A stretch of DNA of 64,000 bases from Epithemia pelagica (lineage: Eukaryota > Bacillariophyta > Bacillariophyceae > Surirellales > Surirellaceae). Under the pieces are notes generated by a model, which saw nothing but the letters and a program-made list of their open reading frames with translations, did no database searches and had not been told where the DNA came from. Made by a program: the position numbers and the translations under genes. Every line of letters starts with the position of its first letter. Within the stretch, counting starts at the first letter, position 1. Shown one piece after another: positions 8,807-19,940 of this stretch. The stretch lies in assembly GCA_946965045.2 (NCBI GenBank), contig OX337231.1, positions 2,232,001 to 2,296,000 on the forward strand, given 5' to 3'.

Positions 8807-11800
8807 TCACACACGGTAAGGGATGAGACGCCTGATATTGATGCGCTCGGTAACGTGGGGACCACGTTGAATGGTCACGGTGCCATTGGAATGGACACGT
8901 GTGATAGTGAAAGGATTGGGACTGGTACGAAGTGCCAATTTGTCCGGATTGGTAGCGCGGATGAGCACGCGATCTCCAATCTTGTAATCATGAAAGACGC
9001 GAGAGCGATTTGCGAGTCGACCTCGTTCGTCAACGATGATTTGGCGTTTTTGACGAATCAATTCCATGTCCGCAAGGATGGGAATGTCAAACAGCATGTC
9101 ACGGTGGAACGCAAGACTGCCGGGAGAATGTTTGAGGCTGCCGTGGATGGCAGTGCGTGCAGAGTATGCAGCGGTTTGCAGAGCAGTGTCGACCATAAGA
9201 GCGGCCTGTTCAATGTTTTGCGGCGGCTCGTAGTTAACGATAGCGCGTAATGAATTGCCAATCGTCAAATGAAGACGTTCACATAGGGCATTGGATTGTG
9301 GATTTTTGACCGTTAGGGGCACTGGCTTGATGCCATGATTGCGAAGCACTTGCGTAAACGCATGGCCGATGAACTCGCCGCCTTGATCAAAAAGGCAACG
9401 AACAGGGCGAGGATAGCGTGAAAGCCATGAATTCTCGAGTTGGAGACCAACATGTCGAGCGGTTTTATCGTATATGCGGATAATCTCGCAAAAATTGGTG
9501 ACAGTGTCAATGACCGTCAGAGCCTGAAAGGTCAGGGCCATGCCATGGACTTTGACTGTCCAGGGGCCGATAAGATCGACGGCAATGTCGGACCAGGGAT
9601 TACCACGGACCTCACGAGGAGGCAATTCTCCGTAATGTCGATGAACGACCTTCGATCGTTGACAGGTCGGACAGCTGGAAACAGCTTGATCGCAGTAGAG
9701 TCCCAATTGGGGATGCGTCATGTGCATGGCGATAGTATCGCGAAGTCGCGTGGAACCAGCGTGGTTAAGCACGAGATGATACCAGTTGACTGTATGCGCG
9801 AGAAGCGAGTCAGGAATGCGAATGCGCCAGAGGGCATTAACCGCTTGTCGATAACAGACAAGGTTGTATTGTGGATTTTCCGTAGGAAAGGGTTGCAAAT
9901 GATAATAGTCAGGTTTGGATTGAACCAACGCCATTAAGGCGGCATCGTTTTGTTGATGCTGAAATATCGTAGCATAGTCAACCGGTAGGGGTTGGTTGGC
10001 CGTAATGGCGGGATGATTAAGATACACATCGATCAACTCTTTGTCCATGAAAATAGGGGATTCATGAGAATCCGCGTCACGAGACGCTAAGCGGGGGTCA
10101 TCATTAGGCGCACGAGGAACCTGAAACACGGAGTGTTTGCCGCTGTGATCGAAAAGGGATCGTGGTCCAGACAAGGGACCGTCGGAAGGGACCTTGGAAG
10201 GGACACTCTTCTCCTCCTCTTCTGAAAGAGGGAGACGCGACAACGCGTCGGCGATGACGTTATCCTGGCCAGGAATATAATGAAAGATGGGATTGTATTC
10301 TTCGAGAAAGAGACGCCAACGAAGGACTCGTTGGGAGTTGAGAGTGGAAAAAGTGAGATTTTTGTGATCGGTATGAATGTGCAAGGCGGCACAGCCAAGC
10401 AACATGGAGCGGAACTCCTTGAGGGTTTCGACGATGGAGAGTAACTCCTTTTCCATAGTGGTGTAATTCCGCTGAGCGGGGTTGAGCTTGCGTGAGAAAT
10501 ACACGACAGGGATGTTTTCCTGCATGATAACAGCGCCGAGCTGATAGTCAGACGCGTCCACATAGACGTGGAAAGGAATGTTGTGATCGGGATAGCGGAT
10601 AAACGCATCATGCGCAAGCATGGCTTTGACGTTTTCAAAGGCTTTCTGACATTGCGGGGACCATTCAAAGGTCTTCTTGCCGGTCAAGGCTGTTAGCGGA
10701 GCTAAGTGATGGGATCGCTGAGGATACATGTGACGATAGAAATTAACCATGCCAATGAAGGAACGTAGTTCTTTCATGGTGCGAGGAGGCGATAAAGCAA
10801 GAATCGCGGAAATCTTTTTCTTCCATGGTCGTAGACCTGTAGGCGTGAGCCAATGGCCAAGGAAGTCGGTTTCCTGCACGGCCCATTCACATTTGTGAGG
10901 AGTGATAGAAAAGTTCTTGTCCTGAAGACGTTGAAGGACTTTGTTTAGAATCTCGACATGTTCTTCCCAACTGTCGGAAAAGACGCCGATATCGTCGATG
11001 TAGACTTCGACGTGATCGCGAAAGTCAGCGAGGACTTCTTCCATGAGCTCCTGACAGAAGTCTGGGGATTGCTTAACTCCCATAGGGAGACGACGATAGC
11101 GAAACTTGCCAAAAGGCGTAGTGATAACGCAAAGATTGCTGGAAAACTCGTCGAGTTTGAAAGTGTGAAAACACATAGAGATGTCAAGTTTTGTGAAATA
11201 CTTGTAGCCTTTGCGTCGTCGAAGAATATCTTCGATCCTTGGAAAGGGATAGACGCGGCGATACATTTGCGCATTAAGCGAACGAAAGTCCGAGATCATT
11301 CGGATTCGTCCATCCTTTTTAGGAATGGCGAAATGAGGAGCGGCCCACTCAGTGGAACCAACTCGTTCGAGAATGCCGATATCGACAAACCGAAACAATT
11401 CCTTTTTAAAGGTGTCATGGATATTGCGAGGGACCGCATAATGACGATGATGAGCCGGTTTGGCATCGGGCATGAGATCGAGATGCAACTCTTTGTCCGG
11501 ATAGGCACGCAGGACGCCATCAAAGATGCGCCCGCATTTCAGCCACACACCAAGAAGATCTTGTTGTTGTGAGGGCGTCAGATGAGTCTGTTGAGCAAGA
11601 AGCTCATCGAGATCTGCCTGTTTGTAATTTGAATCAAGCAGGTAATCGTCACCGAGGACGTCATCATCTGCGAAGAGATCGATGAAATGCGAGACGAACT
11701 CATGTTCAGTCGCGAATGAGTCGCGGTCGCGCATAGCGACTTCAATGGAGTCCCACGAGGAGATCCCACGATCGAAATCAAGAAGGACGCCCAGACGGCG

Positions 11801-13872
11801 AAGCAAATCGCGACCGATGATGATATCATAGCGACTGTTGGGAGCATCATAGATGTCGACCCATAAGGGATAGGTTACGTGTTTGGTTCGTGAGAACTCT
11901 GGGAGAACAACGTCTTCCAGGAGAATTTCGGACACACCAGAACGAGTTCCCATGGTCGTGTTCACCGACCGGTCGGTAGACCGCGGTATCATGCCTGGTT
12001 GAAGGCAACGTGAATGAAGAATTGTCTTGTCAGCGCCTGAATCGAGCAGGGCACGCAAGGGAAGCGTATTCTCAACACCGCCAATATGGCGAGCCATGAC
12101 GATTGTGAGTGGAACGCATTCAGGCCGAGAAGGCGAATCTAACGAATGAACATCACTAGATGAAGGAAATTGGGAGTAGAACTCATCATAAGACTCTAGG
12201 TTATCCAAGTAACCGTTATTAGGATCAATCACCTCGCTTATAAAAGCGTCATCACGACATAGAGACGCGGGCGTAAGCAGCGAGACCTCCTTGGGTGGAC
12301 AGGTCATAGATGTGGGAAATGTCCATTCCACGCCCATAGATTTTATTGAGCTGGTCGATGACCTCGTTGATGGGTGCATCGGGATGGATTGCGCTGCCGG
12401 CATAGCCGTTGGCGGGCCAGTTTGGATCTGACATTGCTGCGAGAACAAAATGTCCAGGTGATGAGTCTGATCGTCAGGAGACGAGGAAAAGGAAGATGAA
12501 AGGTGAGACGTACCGGGGACCGTCTTTTTAGGATTGCAAAGATTGCTCCACTGCTGGATTCCCTCGGCATCGACAGGAATGGTAGGAACGCATCCTGGAG
12601 GAGGAGCTACGGCAGGAGGATTGGCAGGAACGGCATTCCATCCATTGCCGGCACCAGCAGAGTCAGAGGCGTGTTGATCACTGCCACGACCTGGGGCAGA
12701 AGGACGAGAGCCCCAAGTGGCACGCAGAGGAGCGGAAGAGCCACCACGCGGGTTGTTGTTGCCATTGGAACCGCCACCTTGAGGAGGATTGTTTCCGGCG
12801 TTGCCGCCACTGGTAGAACGGTTAGAACGTTGAACCATGACGTCAAAAAGGCTTTGATTGAAATTGCGACCCGTAGGATTATAAATGCAATCAGCCCAAG
12901 AATGGTTGCGATGAGATTCCATCGTGGTCCGATACGGACAGGGATCAGAGTTGCCATCGGAGGCACCACGATTGTCTCCGGAGGAGTCATTATGGTCGGA
13001 GGAGCCACGGCGATTTCCGCCACGTGAGGAATCACGATTGCCACCGCGGAGTCCACCACGAGATTGGCGAGAGCGCACGCGACGATCGCGATTGCCGCTG
13101 TTGTTGGAGTCGCGAGGACGAGAGCGGTCTTGACGAGACTGCGAACGATTTTGCTGTTGCTCACGTAGGAGGGCCTTTTGCTTGGAGGCGCGCTGGTATC
13201 CGCGCATGGCTTGCAAGAGAGCATCCGTGTCAAAGTGATTGACAATGTCCGGCACCAAGGGATTGGCTTGTTGAAATTCCGTGCGCCATGTAGTCGGCGA
13301 GCCTTGGTAAAAGGCTTGTTTGAGTTCGTCTTCCGTGAGGGGGACGATTGCAGCGTCGGAGCTGAGGTATTTGAGACCGTTTGAAACTTGCAAAGGGACT
13401 GCAGATGCGAGTCCACTGTCATGTCTGAGGGCTTCCGAGGCCCAGAAAGAAGGAAGGTGCGGAAAGCACTAACTTCACTGACAAGGACAAGGGGGGCGAA
13501 GACCGCAGCAATCAAACGTTGGAAGCAGGCTTTATCGAGATTGGTGCCTGGAGGCAAACCGTTGTAGGCTTCGAGAAAAGGATCGGCGATAGCGCTGGTG
13601 ACCGAGCGAGGGAAATACTCGCAACAAGCGGCGAAGGGATCCGGATGACCGGAGATGCGGATCTTGTCCACGAAGTGGAGGACCCAAAGAAAGAGATCGC
13701 GAGGATCTTCATCCGTCGACTCCCGAAATGGGAGGAGGTTGGCGTAATACTTGTCGTCGTCATCTTTGAGCTTGAGAGAGGAAAAGGAATCGGAGGACAG
13801 AGCCTCATCAACGCGACGTTGGAAGCGGAGTGCATCGACAAGGGTAATGAACCCATTGGTGTTGTCTGCCAT
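8807..13872 (-). CDS. gag-pol polyprotein of Ty3/gypsy element (frameshifted)
   Basis: Gag starts at ATG 13872 (MADNTNGFITLVDALRF) and its capsid-like homology changes frame near 13385-13395, by -1 or an equivalent 1-nt deletion. The rest is open to the stop at 8807. Along the main frame: a basic Arg/Ser/Gly nucleocapsid with a non-canonical Cys/His cluster; an aspartic protease (LLDSGADKTIL); reverse transcriptase with LDISMCF and VYIDD; RNase H with VYVDASDYQLGAV and a terminal ADALSR; integrase with an N-terminal HxxxxH and CPTC zinc site, then catalytic D (AVDLIGPW), D (FDQGGEF) and E (NALCERLHL). All core catalytic residues look intact. No chromodomain is evident. The order protease-RT-RNase H-integrase is that of Ty3/gypsy, not Copia. 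Confidence 0.93.
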
Positions 13873-14010
13873 GATGGAAAGATGCAGTGGTGAGAAAAAT
13901 GAAAGGAAAGGAATCAAAGGACGGGCAAAAGGAATTGCACAAAGGTCGGCCGCCGGAGGCGTGTTATGGTGAAGAAGGAAAAACAAGGGCGTTGAGGAAT
14001 CTGATCAGAG

Positions 14011-14214
14011 TGCCACACCCATGCATAATGGTAGGACGTAAAAATTATGATCTTTAGGAATTAGGCTAGGAAAGTGAGCGATGGCCAGAGAAGCCATCTG
14101 CACACGGAACAAGGACGGACTGAATTCTGAGAACGTCGGTGTCAAAGATTCAACTAGGGACCTATCGAGTCATGTTTACGTGGAGTCGTGGCGGGACAGA
14201 GTCCGGGTACCGCA
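14011..14214 (-). repeat. 5' LTR of the Ty3/gypsy element
   Basis: 204 bp, one base different from the left LTR. On the element strand, the sequence right after it is CTCTGATCAGATTCC, which does not begin with the usual TGG of a tRNA primer site. Confidence 0.95.
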
Positions 14215-14219
14215 ATTGG
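14215..14219. repeat. Target-site duplication, right copy
   Basis: ATTGG immediately after the right LTR, identical to 8511-8515. Confidence 0.9.
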
Positions 14220-14649
14220 ACAGTACTACTTCTTCTTACAGCCCGATCCCGAAAGCGAATACGAGTACTCCTAATCGTAGTCGTAGTGTACTAGTAGGCT
14301 TCGTACCCTATCACATTTCACATGCGCTATCCTTCATAAATGGTAGGGAGTGCTGTTAGTCTTGAAAATCAATTATGGAGGACATAAGAACTGGGAATGG
14401 TAGACGGCCACTATGACCAGAGTTGTATCGGGTTGAGAATACCTATCAATATTGCCCAAAAATGTCGCTACCATTATCTATTGTATAGTATTTAAAAGAG
14501 ACGACACGAAAGAGGACTCTCCGCTCAGTCCCGAGACCGCCGCTCCCTAATTGTTCAGAAGCCCAACAAACAATCCTTACATCCGTGACACCGCAAAACG
14601 CGCAAAGCCTCTTCAAGAATATACCAATCTCCATCCGTCTTCACAAACC
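14220..14649. other. Upstream region of the cyclase gene
   Basis: About 430 bp between the retrotransposon and the cyclase start. The cyclase frame is open from 14551, but the first ATG in good context is 14650. Nothing else recognised. Confidence 0.4.
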
Positions 14650-17380
14650 ATGGTGCTTCGTCAAGAACCACCGCCTCTGGAGCGGGAAGGAGCCTCCCGA
14701 AAAAGTTTTTCCTTGGATTTAAACTCGGATGTCTCCTTTATCGATGAGGAATCGCAAGCGGGCTCCAAGAGCAAATATGATCCACCCAAGGATGCCGCCG
14801 CCGACGACGTGGCGCTCGACGAAGTACGGGCCATGGCCAAACATGAGACGCAGGGAGTGCGCTTGTGGAAGATTGTCGTTCTGCTTCTCATGAGTGCCAC
14901 GGCCGCAGTGGTTTCGGCGGGGACCTATATTTTTCTCCGCGCCGAAGAAGACGATGATTACATTGAAAGTGTACGTTTTTTGGACAAGGAGAGAATCTTG
15001 GTGGATTCGAACAGGGCCTCACGGGTGATGTGATACTGTCTCTTTTTGTTCTCCTTGTTACTCCCTCTTTCTTGTTTGTTCAGTACAATCTCTTTTCCAA
15101 ATCAATGCAAATTGCGATTGAAGATCATGCCAATAGTATATTTTTGGCCTTGCGCAGTTGTTCCAAAATCATAACCTCCGACGCCATTGCACGAGGATCC
15201 GAATTTCCCTTTCATACCGTGGCCAATTTTGAAGTCATTGGGGAATCCATACGAAAACAATCTGGATTGGAATTGTTTGGCTATCTACCCTTTGTCGAAC
15301 CCGAACAAATGATGGAATGGATGCAATATTCCTGGCTCAATCAGGCATGGTTGAACCAGAGTCGACAAACGGCCATTGACGCGGGGAAAGTCAATATTGT
15401 CAACAATGACTACTTGGAGGGCAACATTTCGCAAGTCATTTATGACTTTGGTGGCCCGAACTTGACGGCTCGCATGGCTCCGCCCAGTGCCAATCCCTTT
15501 ACACCCGTCTGGCAAGTGTCACCGCCGCCCTTTGATCCCAAAATTGTCAATTTCAATTTTGTCTTTTATGACTTTTTGGATGTGGCCGTCCAAGTCATGC
15601 GGCAAACCAAACGAGGGCATTTTACACGGATTTTGGCGTCGGGTGAAATCGGGAGACTGGCCCGGAATAGTGTCAGTTCGGCCGATCACGATGCCTACCA
15701 TAAGCAATTTGTCGATTGGGATGAATCCAAGGGAGACGCCTATTGTGAGTGCTGGTGTTGTCATGAAATCGTTTCTCGTTACCAATTGCCTTTCCTCATG
15801 GTACTGTTCCCTCCTTTTCATTTTCGTTTTCGTTTTCGCAGTGAATCCACATGGCTCGTACGTCGAACCGATATTTAATGAGACTCACAACAACCAATCC
15901 AAGCTGGTCGGATGCCTGGTTGCGTTTGTTCCATGGGATGCCTATGTAAGTTCTTTGGTTTGCCAGTGAAACTAAATGACAGGACATCTGACCCATTTCT
16001 TACACATTTCCATACCCTTAGCTTGCAAATCTGTTGCCCGATGGTGTGGATGGTGTTACTGTCGTTTTGGAAAACTCGTGTGGTCAGTCTGCGACGTACG
16101 AGGTCCACGGCAAACGGGTACGTTCGTTCGAGCTACAATGCCATATGTGTTGAGAATGCATAGTGTATAAATACTCAATCTTTTACTTCCAGGCTCGCTT
16201 TTTGGATCGGCAAGATCTCCACGATCCCAACTATGATTCGACAGAGTTGATTGTGTCTTTCGACAAAGCCGGTCTGGTCCAGGAAGATGCCGTAGAGGGC
16301 GAGTGTATCCATACCTTCCACATTTACTCCAGTTCCACCTTTGAGGAGGCCTATCGGTCCAACCTACCAGAAGTGCTAACAGGTGTTGTCGCTGGAGCAT
16401 TCTTTGTTTTAATTGCTGCCTTCTTTATGTATGACTGGTTTGTCAATCAACGAAATCGCAAAGTAACAACTCTCGCCGCCAGGGCCAATGAAGTTGTGTC
16501 CTCCCTGTTCCCGACTCCCGTGCGGGACCGATTCATGGCGGAATGCAATACCAATAAGGGGGACAAGGGGAACAATGTCTTTCGGGGAACGGTGGACCAG
16601 CGTCTCAAGGAATTTCTATCCGAGGCCGAGGTTGCACATAGTGACCGCGATGACTTTATGTACAAGAGCAAGCCCATTGCGGACCTGTATCCCGAAACAA
16701 CCATTATGTTTGCCGATATTGCTGGATTCACGGCCTGGAGCTCCACCAGAGACCCCACACAGGTTTTCACCTTGTTGGAAACTCTTTACGGAGCCTTTGA
16801 TGCTGTTGCCAAGAGAAGAGGTGTATTCAAGGTGGAAACCATTGGAGATTGCTATGTGGCTGTTGCGGGACTCCCGGAAGAGAATCCAGATCACGCCGTT
16901 GTCATGTGTCGATTTGCCTATGAATGTCTCAAGAAAATGCACTCATTGACACGGAAATTGGAGAGTTTTCTCGGTCCTGACACGGGAGAACTTGGTTTGC
17001 GCGTTGGCTTGCATTCCGGGAGTGTTACCGCGGGTGTTTTGCGGGGAGAGAGGTCTCGGTTCCAGCTGTTTGGAGACACAATGAACACCGCGTCTCGTAT
17101 GGAGAGGTAAGGATACCAAACGTTCATGATTATGTTTTTTGAAGGTGGACTCTCACCCGTTCCTTCCACAATGCGTAGTTCCGGCGAGCATGGAAAGATT
17201 CATGTTTCTGAGGATACCGCTGATATATTGAATGCCGTCGGTAAAGGTCATTGGGTAACTCAACGCGAAGGCAAAGTTTTTGCAAAAGGCAAGGGAACAA
17301 TGACAACCTACTGGGTCAAGCCGGGGTCTTCCAAACCCTCTGGGACTGACTTTAGTGCTGATCGAAGCAGTTTCTTCTAG
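14650..17380 (+). CDS. Membrane class III nucleotide cyclase
   Basis: Six exons: 14650-14970, 15084-15744, 15842-15945, 16022-16117, 16193-17106, 17179-17380 (introns 72-113 bp, all GT-AG), giving 765 residues to a TAG at 17378-17380. One membrane span at about 72-97, an ectodomain-like segment, a second span at about 455-478, then a class III cyclase domain (about 560-740). Metal-binding Asp are in ADIAGFTAW and TIGDCYV, and the transition-state Asn/Arg pair in NTASR. Base-recognition positions are Glu (KVETIGD), guanylate-like, and Gln (RFQLFGDT) where guanylate cyclases usually have Cys, so substrate is uncertain. It would make cGMP or cAMP at a membrane. The usual C-terminal phosphodiesterase follows only as a decayed remnant. 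Confidence 0.88.
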
Positions 17381-18569
17381 TACTCTGCCAACGGAGACGA
17401 ATCGGATCATACTGGTTTTGACCCGAATGAAGAAGTGAAGAATCACCCCGAAGCTACCATCCGTCTTGTTGAATGGAACATGGATAACATCCTCCATTTG
17501 CTGACTGAAATCGATTTGGTTCGCAACACGAGCGTAGCCACACTTTGGACTCCGGACGACACCAAGCAAGACATTCCCTTTTTGTTGAACGAAAACATTG
17601 AAAACGTCAAGAGTGAACTTGAAATCTTCATGTCGGACATTGCGTCCTTTTATGGCGACCTGCCGTTTCACTGCTTTCCTCGGGCTTCGCATGTGGCCAT
17701 GAGCGTCATGACTTCTTTCCAGCCTGGCATCTCACGTGAGCACATCGTCGCTCGACGCATTTGCATTACCTCCCGTTGGCGCGGCACATACCTTGCACGC
17801 CAACCCACTTTCCAAGCTTGCCTGCGTTTTGGCGGCGGTGGTTCATAGTGTCGAACATTCCGAGAGCGCCTCCAAATAGCCAAAAGGGGCAGCCCGAAAG
17901 TCCTTTGAGCGAACGTGGAAACTCTTGAAAGAAGACAGGTTCGAAACGTTGAGAGATGCCATGTTTCAAAATCCTGCCGACGAACAAAGGTTCCGTGACG
18001 AGCTTCTCCTTTGTATCATGGCAACGGACATTGATGATGAGGAGCGGATAAAAAGTATGCAGCAACGCTTGGAAATTGTCTTTGTAGGGGCCGTGTCCAA
18101 AGAAGAAGCACTCCAAGATCTCAATGACCGAAAAGCACTGGTCCTCATGGAATGCATTCTGCAAGCATCCAGTATTTTCCACGCGACTCAGTATTGGGAT
18201 GTGTATACCAAATGGAACAGTCGTCTATTTGAAGAGTTTTATAAGGCCTACGAAAAAGGGAGTTCCAAGGAAAACCCGGCGGATCACTGGTATCAATGGC
18301 AACTGCGACTCTTTGACGACTTTGCCATTCCCCTCTCCAAAAGATTGTGCGAGAGCAGAGCGTTCCACAAGGCTACCATTGAATCGTACTACAACTATGC
18401 GTACCAGAACCGACGAGAATGGGAGGAGAAGGGAACTATACTGGTGGTCCAAATGACGGAGATGGCGATTGCCGAGCGAGTCCAGGGGGGCAAAACAGCC
18501 ACCGACTATGAAGATACGGAGGCCGAGAATGTGAACCATCTGTTGAAAGATTCCCTTCATTCCGCATAA
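17381..18569 (+). pseudogene. Decayed class I phosphodiesterase half of the cyclase gene
   Basis: Directly after the cyclase TAG, the same frame continues as the start of a cyclic-nucleotide phosphodiesterase (IRLVEWNMDNILHLL, then SFYGDLPFHCFPRASHVAMSV). Lesions: the TAG itself, a frame change between about 17740 and 17787, a second TAG at 17877-17879, and a gap of roughly 30 residues after the second metal motif. Metal and catalytic residues are lost: the HNFxH-type motif reads HCFPR and the HDxDH-type motif reads HSVEH. The C-terminal part (17925-18569) is open and well preserved (CIMATDIDD, then WNSRLFEEFYKAYEKG). A separately translated C-terminal fragment cannot be excluded, but it would lack the active site. 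Confidence 0.8.
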
Positions 18570-18725
18570 GGTTGCTTCATAAGAAGAAGAAGGGGGAAAT
18601 CATATATCCGTCCCAGAATGAATGTGCACGACAAACATGTGTGTGCCATGTTTGTTAAACTAGGAACGGGGTTTTGTCACACGCCTGGAGTGTCGTGTCG
18701 TACGTGCGCGACACAGGCTCACCCC

Positions 18726-19940
18726 TCAAGTCACTTTTTTTTTCTTCTTTGCCGGTTCCTTGGAACTGGCGAGGGCTTCCTGCTCCTCATCTTCTTTGGC
18801 CAATTCCATACCGACTCCCATTAGTAAGGTAGAGGCAAAGCAAATGTTTTCCTTTTCTTCCGCAATATCCACGGTAGAATCGTTGGCGGCGACCATTTGA
18901 CCCATCAACAAGACTGTTTCTTGAAGTTCATCCTTGGCCTTGTCGTAATAGCCCCGTGCAAAGTCGAGTCGTTCACTGGCCTTGCACAAGAGACTACCAG
19001 TTTCGGACGTGATAATGTCGACCGCGGGGGGACAGGCCAAAAACTGTTCGGCCATCAAGACATAGGTCTCCACAATTCGCCGCCGACAGACCAATTGCCT
19101 CAGTTTGTGCTGGGCCGAGGAGTCTGTGCGGGCGACCACGACCAGTCGTTCCCACTCGTCGTGCCGCTGCTGGACGGCACGGGAATAGGCGTCGGCCGCA
19201 TCGGCCGGTCGTCCCAGGGCGGACAGAACGTCCCCAATACCCGTCAAGTATCGTGGAAATTGTTCCGTGGCCCATTCGAGGTAGCGCTGAGATGACGACG
19301 ATGACGATGAACAAGACGACAAGTACTGGTCCAAAATGGACCATGCGGTCTCCATGTTTTCCAGTGCTAGTTGCATGTCACTCTGTTCGTTGTCCTCTTC
19401 CTCCTCCTCGGCCGTATCGACTTTCTTGGTTTCGCTCGGTTGGCTGCTTACATCAGTCGAAGGCGTTTCATCGGCTTTGACTTTGACGTCCAAACTGATT
19501 TTGTCCGCGTCTTTTGGAAACGGTTTGTCGTCTTCCTTTGGACTCGTCTCTTCGGATTTGACAGGCTTGAGGGGCGAACCATATCGTTTCTCGGCGGCAT
19601 CGGCCGCAGCCTTTCGTTTCCAATGTTGATCTTGTTCCTGTTGTTTGGTTTCGGCACCAGACGACGACTTGGGGTCCACATCATCTTCATCTTCTTCTTT
19701 TTGTGCTGCGTCGTCGTTTGCGGCAACGTCTCCCAAACTTCGAAACACGGCGTTGCCGTATTCGTAATAGGCGGCGGCGCATTCAATATCATCGTCCGGG
19801 TACGAGGCACGACATCCCTCCAAAAGAGCCACAAACGTACTGGTTGCTTCCGAGGAATGACCCGTCGTGACCAGGGCTCGTCCCGCACGAAATCGGGCAT
19901 CTTGGACCACCACTGGAACCAACATGGTGGTGGGAGACAT
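18726..19940 (-). CDS. NASP/Sim3-like histone chaperone (SHNi-TPR)
   Basis: 404 residues from ATG 19940 (MSPTTMLVPVVV). TPR-like helices come early (RFRAGRALVTTGHSSEA, then CAAAYYEYGNAVF), followed by a long acidic insert with Glu/Asp runs, then the SHNi-TPR core (MQLALENMETAWSILDQYL, then YLTGIGDVLSALGRPADAA), and a Lys-rich C-terminus (AKKKKKVT) that fits a nuclear signal. TPRs interrupted by an acidic region are typical of NASP, Hif1 and Sim3, which carry H3-H4 or CENP-A. The frame remains open upstream to a GTG at 20039, but the first ATG is at 19940. It is divergent from the G8 gene, about 600 bp apart. Confidence 0.75.
   Translation of the reverse strand: MSPTTMLVPVVVQDARFRAGRALVTTGHSSEATSTFVALLEGCRASYPDDDIECAAAYYEYGNAVFRSLGDVAANDDAAQKEEDEDDVDPKSSSGAETKQQEQDQHWKRKAAADAAEKRYGSPLKPVKSEETSPKEDDKPFPKDADKISLDVKVKADETPSTDVSSQPSETKKVDTAEEEEEDNEQSDMQLALENMETAWSILDQYLSSCSSSSSSSQRYLEWATEQFPRYLTGIGDVLSALGRPADAADAYSRAVQQRHDEWERLVVVARTDSSAQHKLRQLVCRRRIVETYVLMAEQFLACPPAVDIITSETGSLLCKASERLDFARGYYDKAKDELQETVLLMGQMVAANDSTVDIAEEKENICFASTLLMGVGMELAKEDEEQEALASSKEPAKKKKKVT

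Larger units (their letters stand above)
8516..14214 (-). mobile_element. Complete Ty3/gypsy LTR retrotransposon
   Basis: A 5,699-bp element read on the minus strand, bounded by two 204-bp LTRs and flanked by a 5-bp target-site duplication ATTGG (8511-8515 and 14215-14219). LTR ends are TG...CA with imperfect inverted termini (TGCGGTACCC at one end, GGGTATGGCA or GGGTGTGGCA at the other). The LTRs differ at one base, so insertion was recent. The domain order protease, reverse transcriptase, RNase H, integrase assigns it to Ty3/gypsy (Metaviridae). It lies between paralogue B and the cyclase gene, about 440 bp upstream of the cyclase start codon, in opposite orientation to the cyclase. Confidence 0.95.

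Noticed and set aside
10958-11572. 204-codon plus-strand ORF
   Set aside because: Antisense to the reverse transcriptase region of the retrotransposon.
17329-17383. Short intron removing the TAG at the end of the cyclase
   Set aside because: Candidate GT-AG pairs around the stop are very short and change the reading frame, while the frame on both sides of the TAG is the same without splicing.
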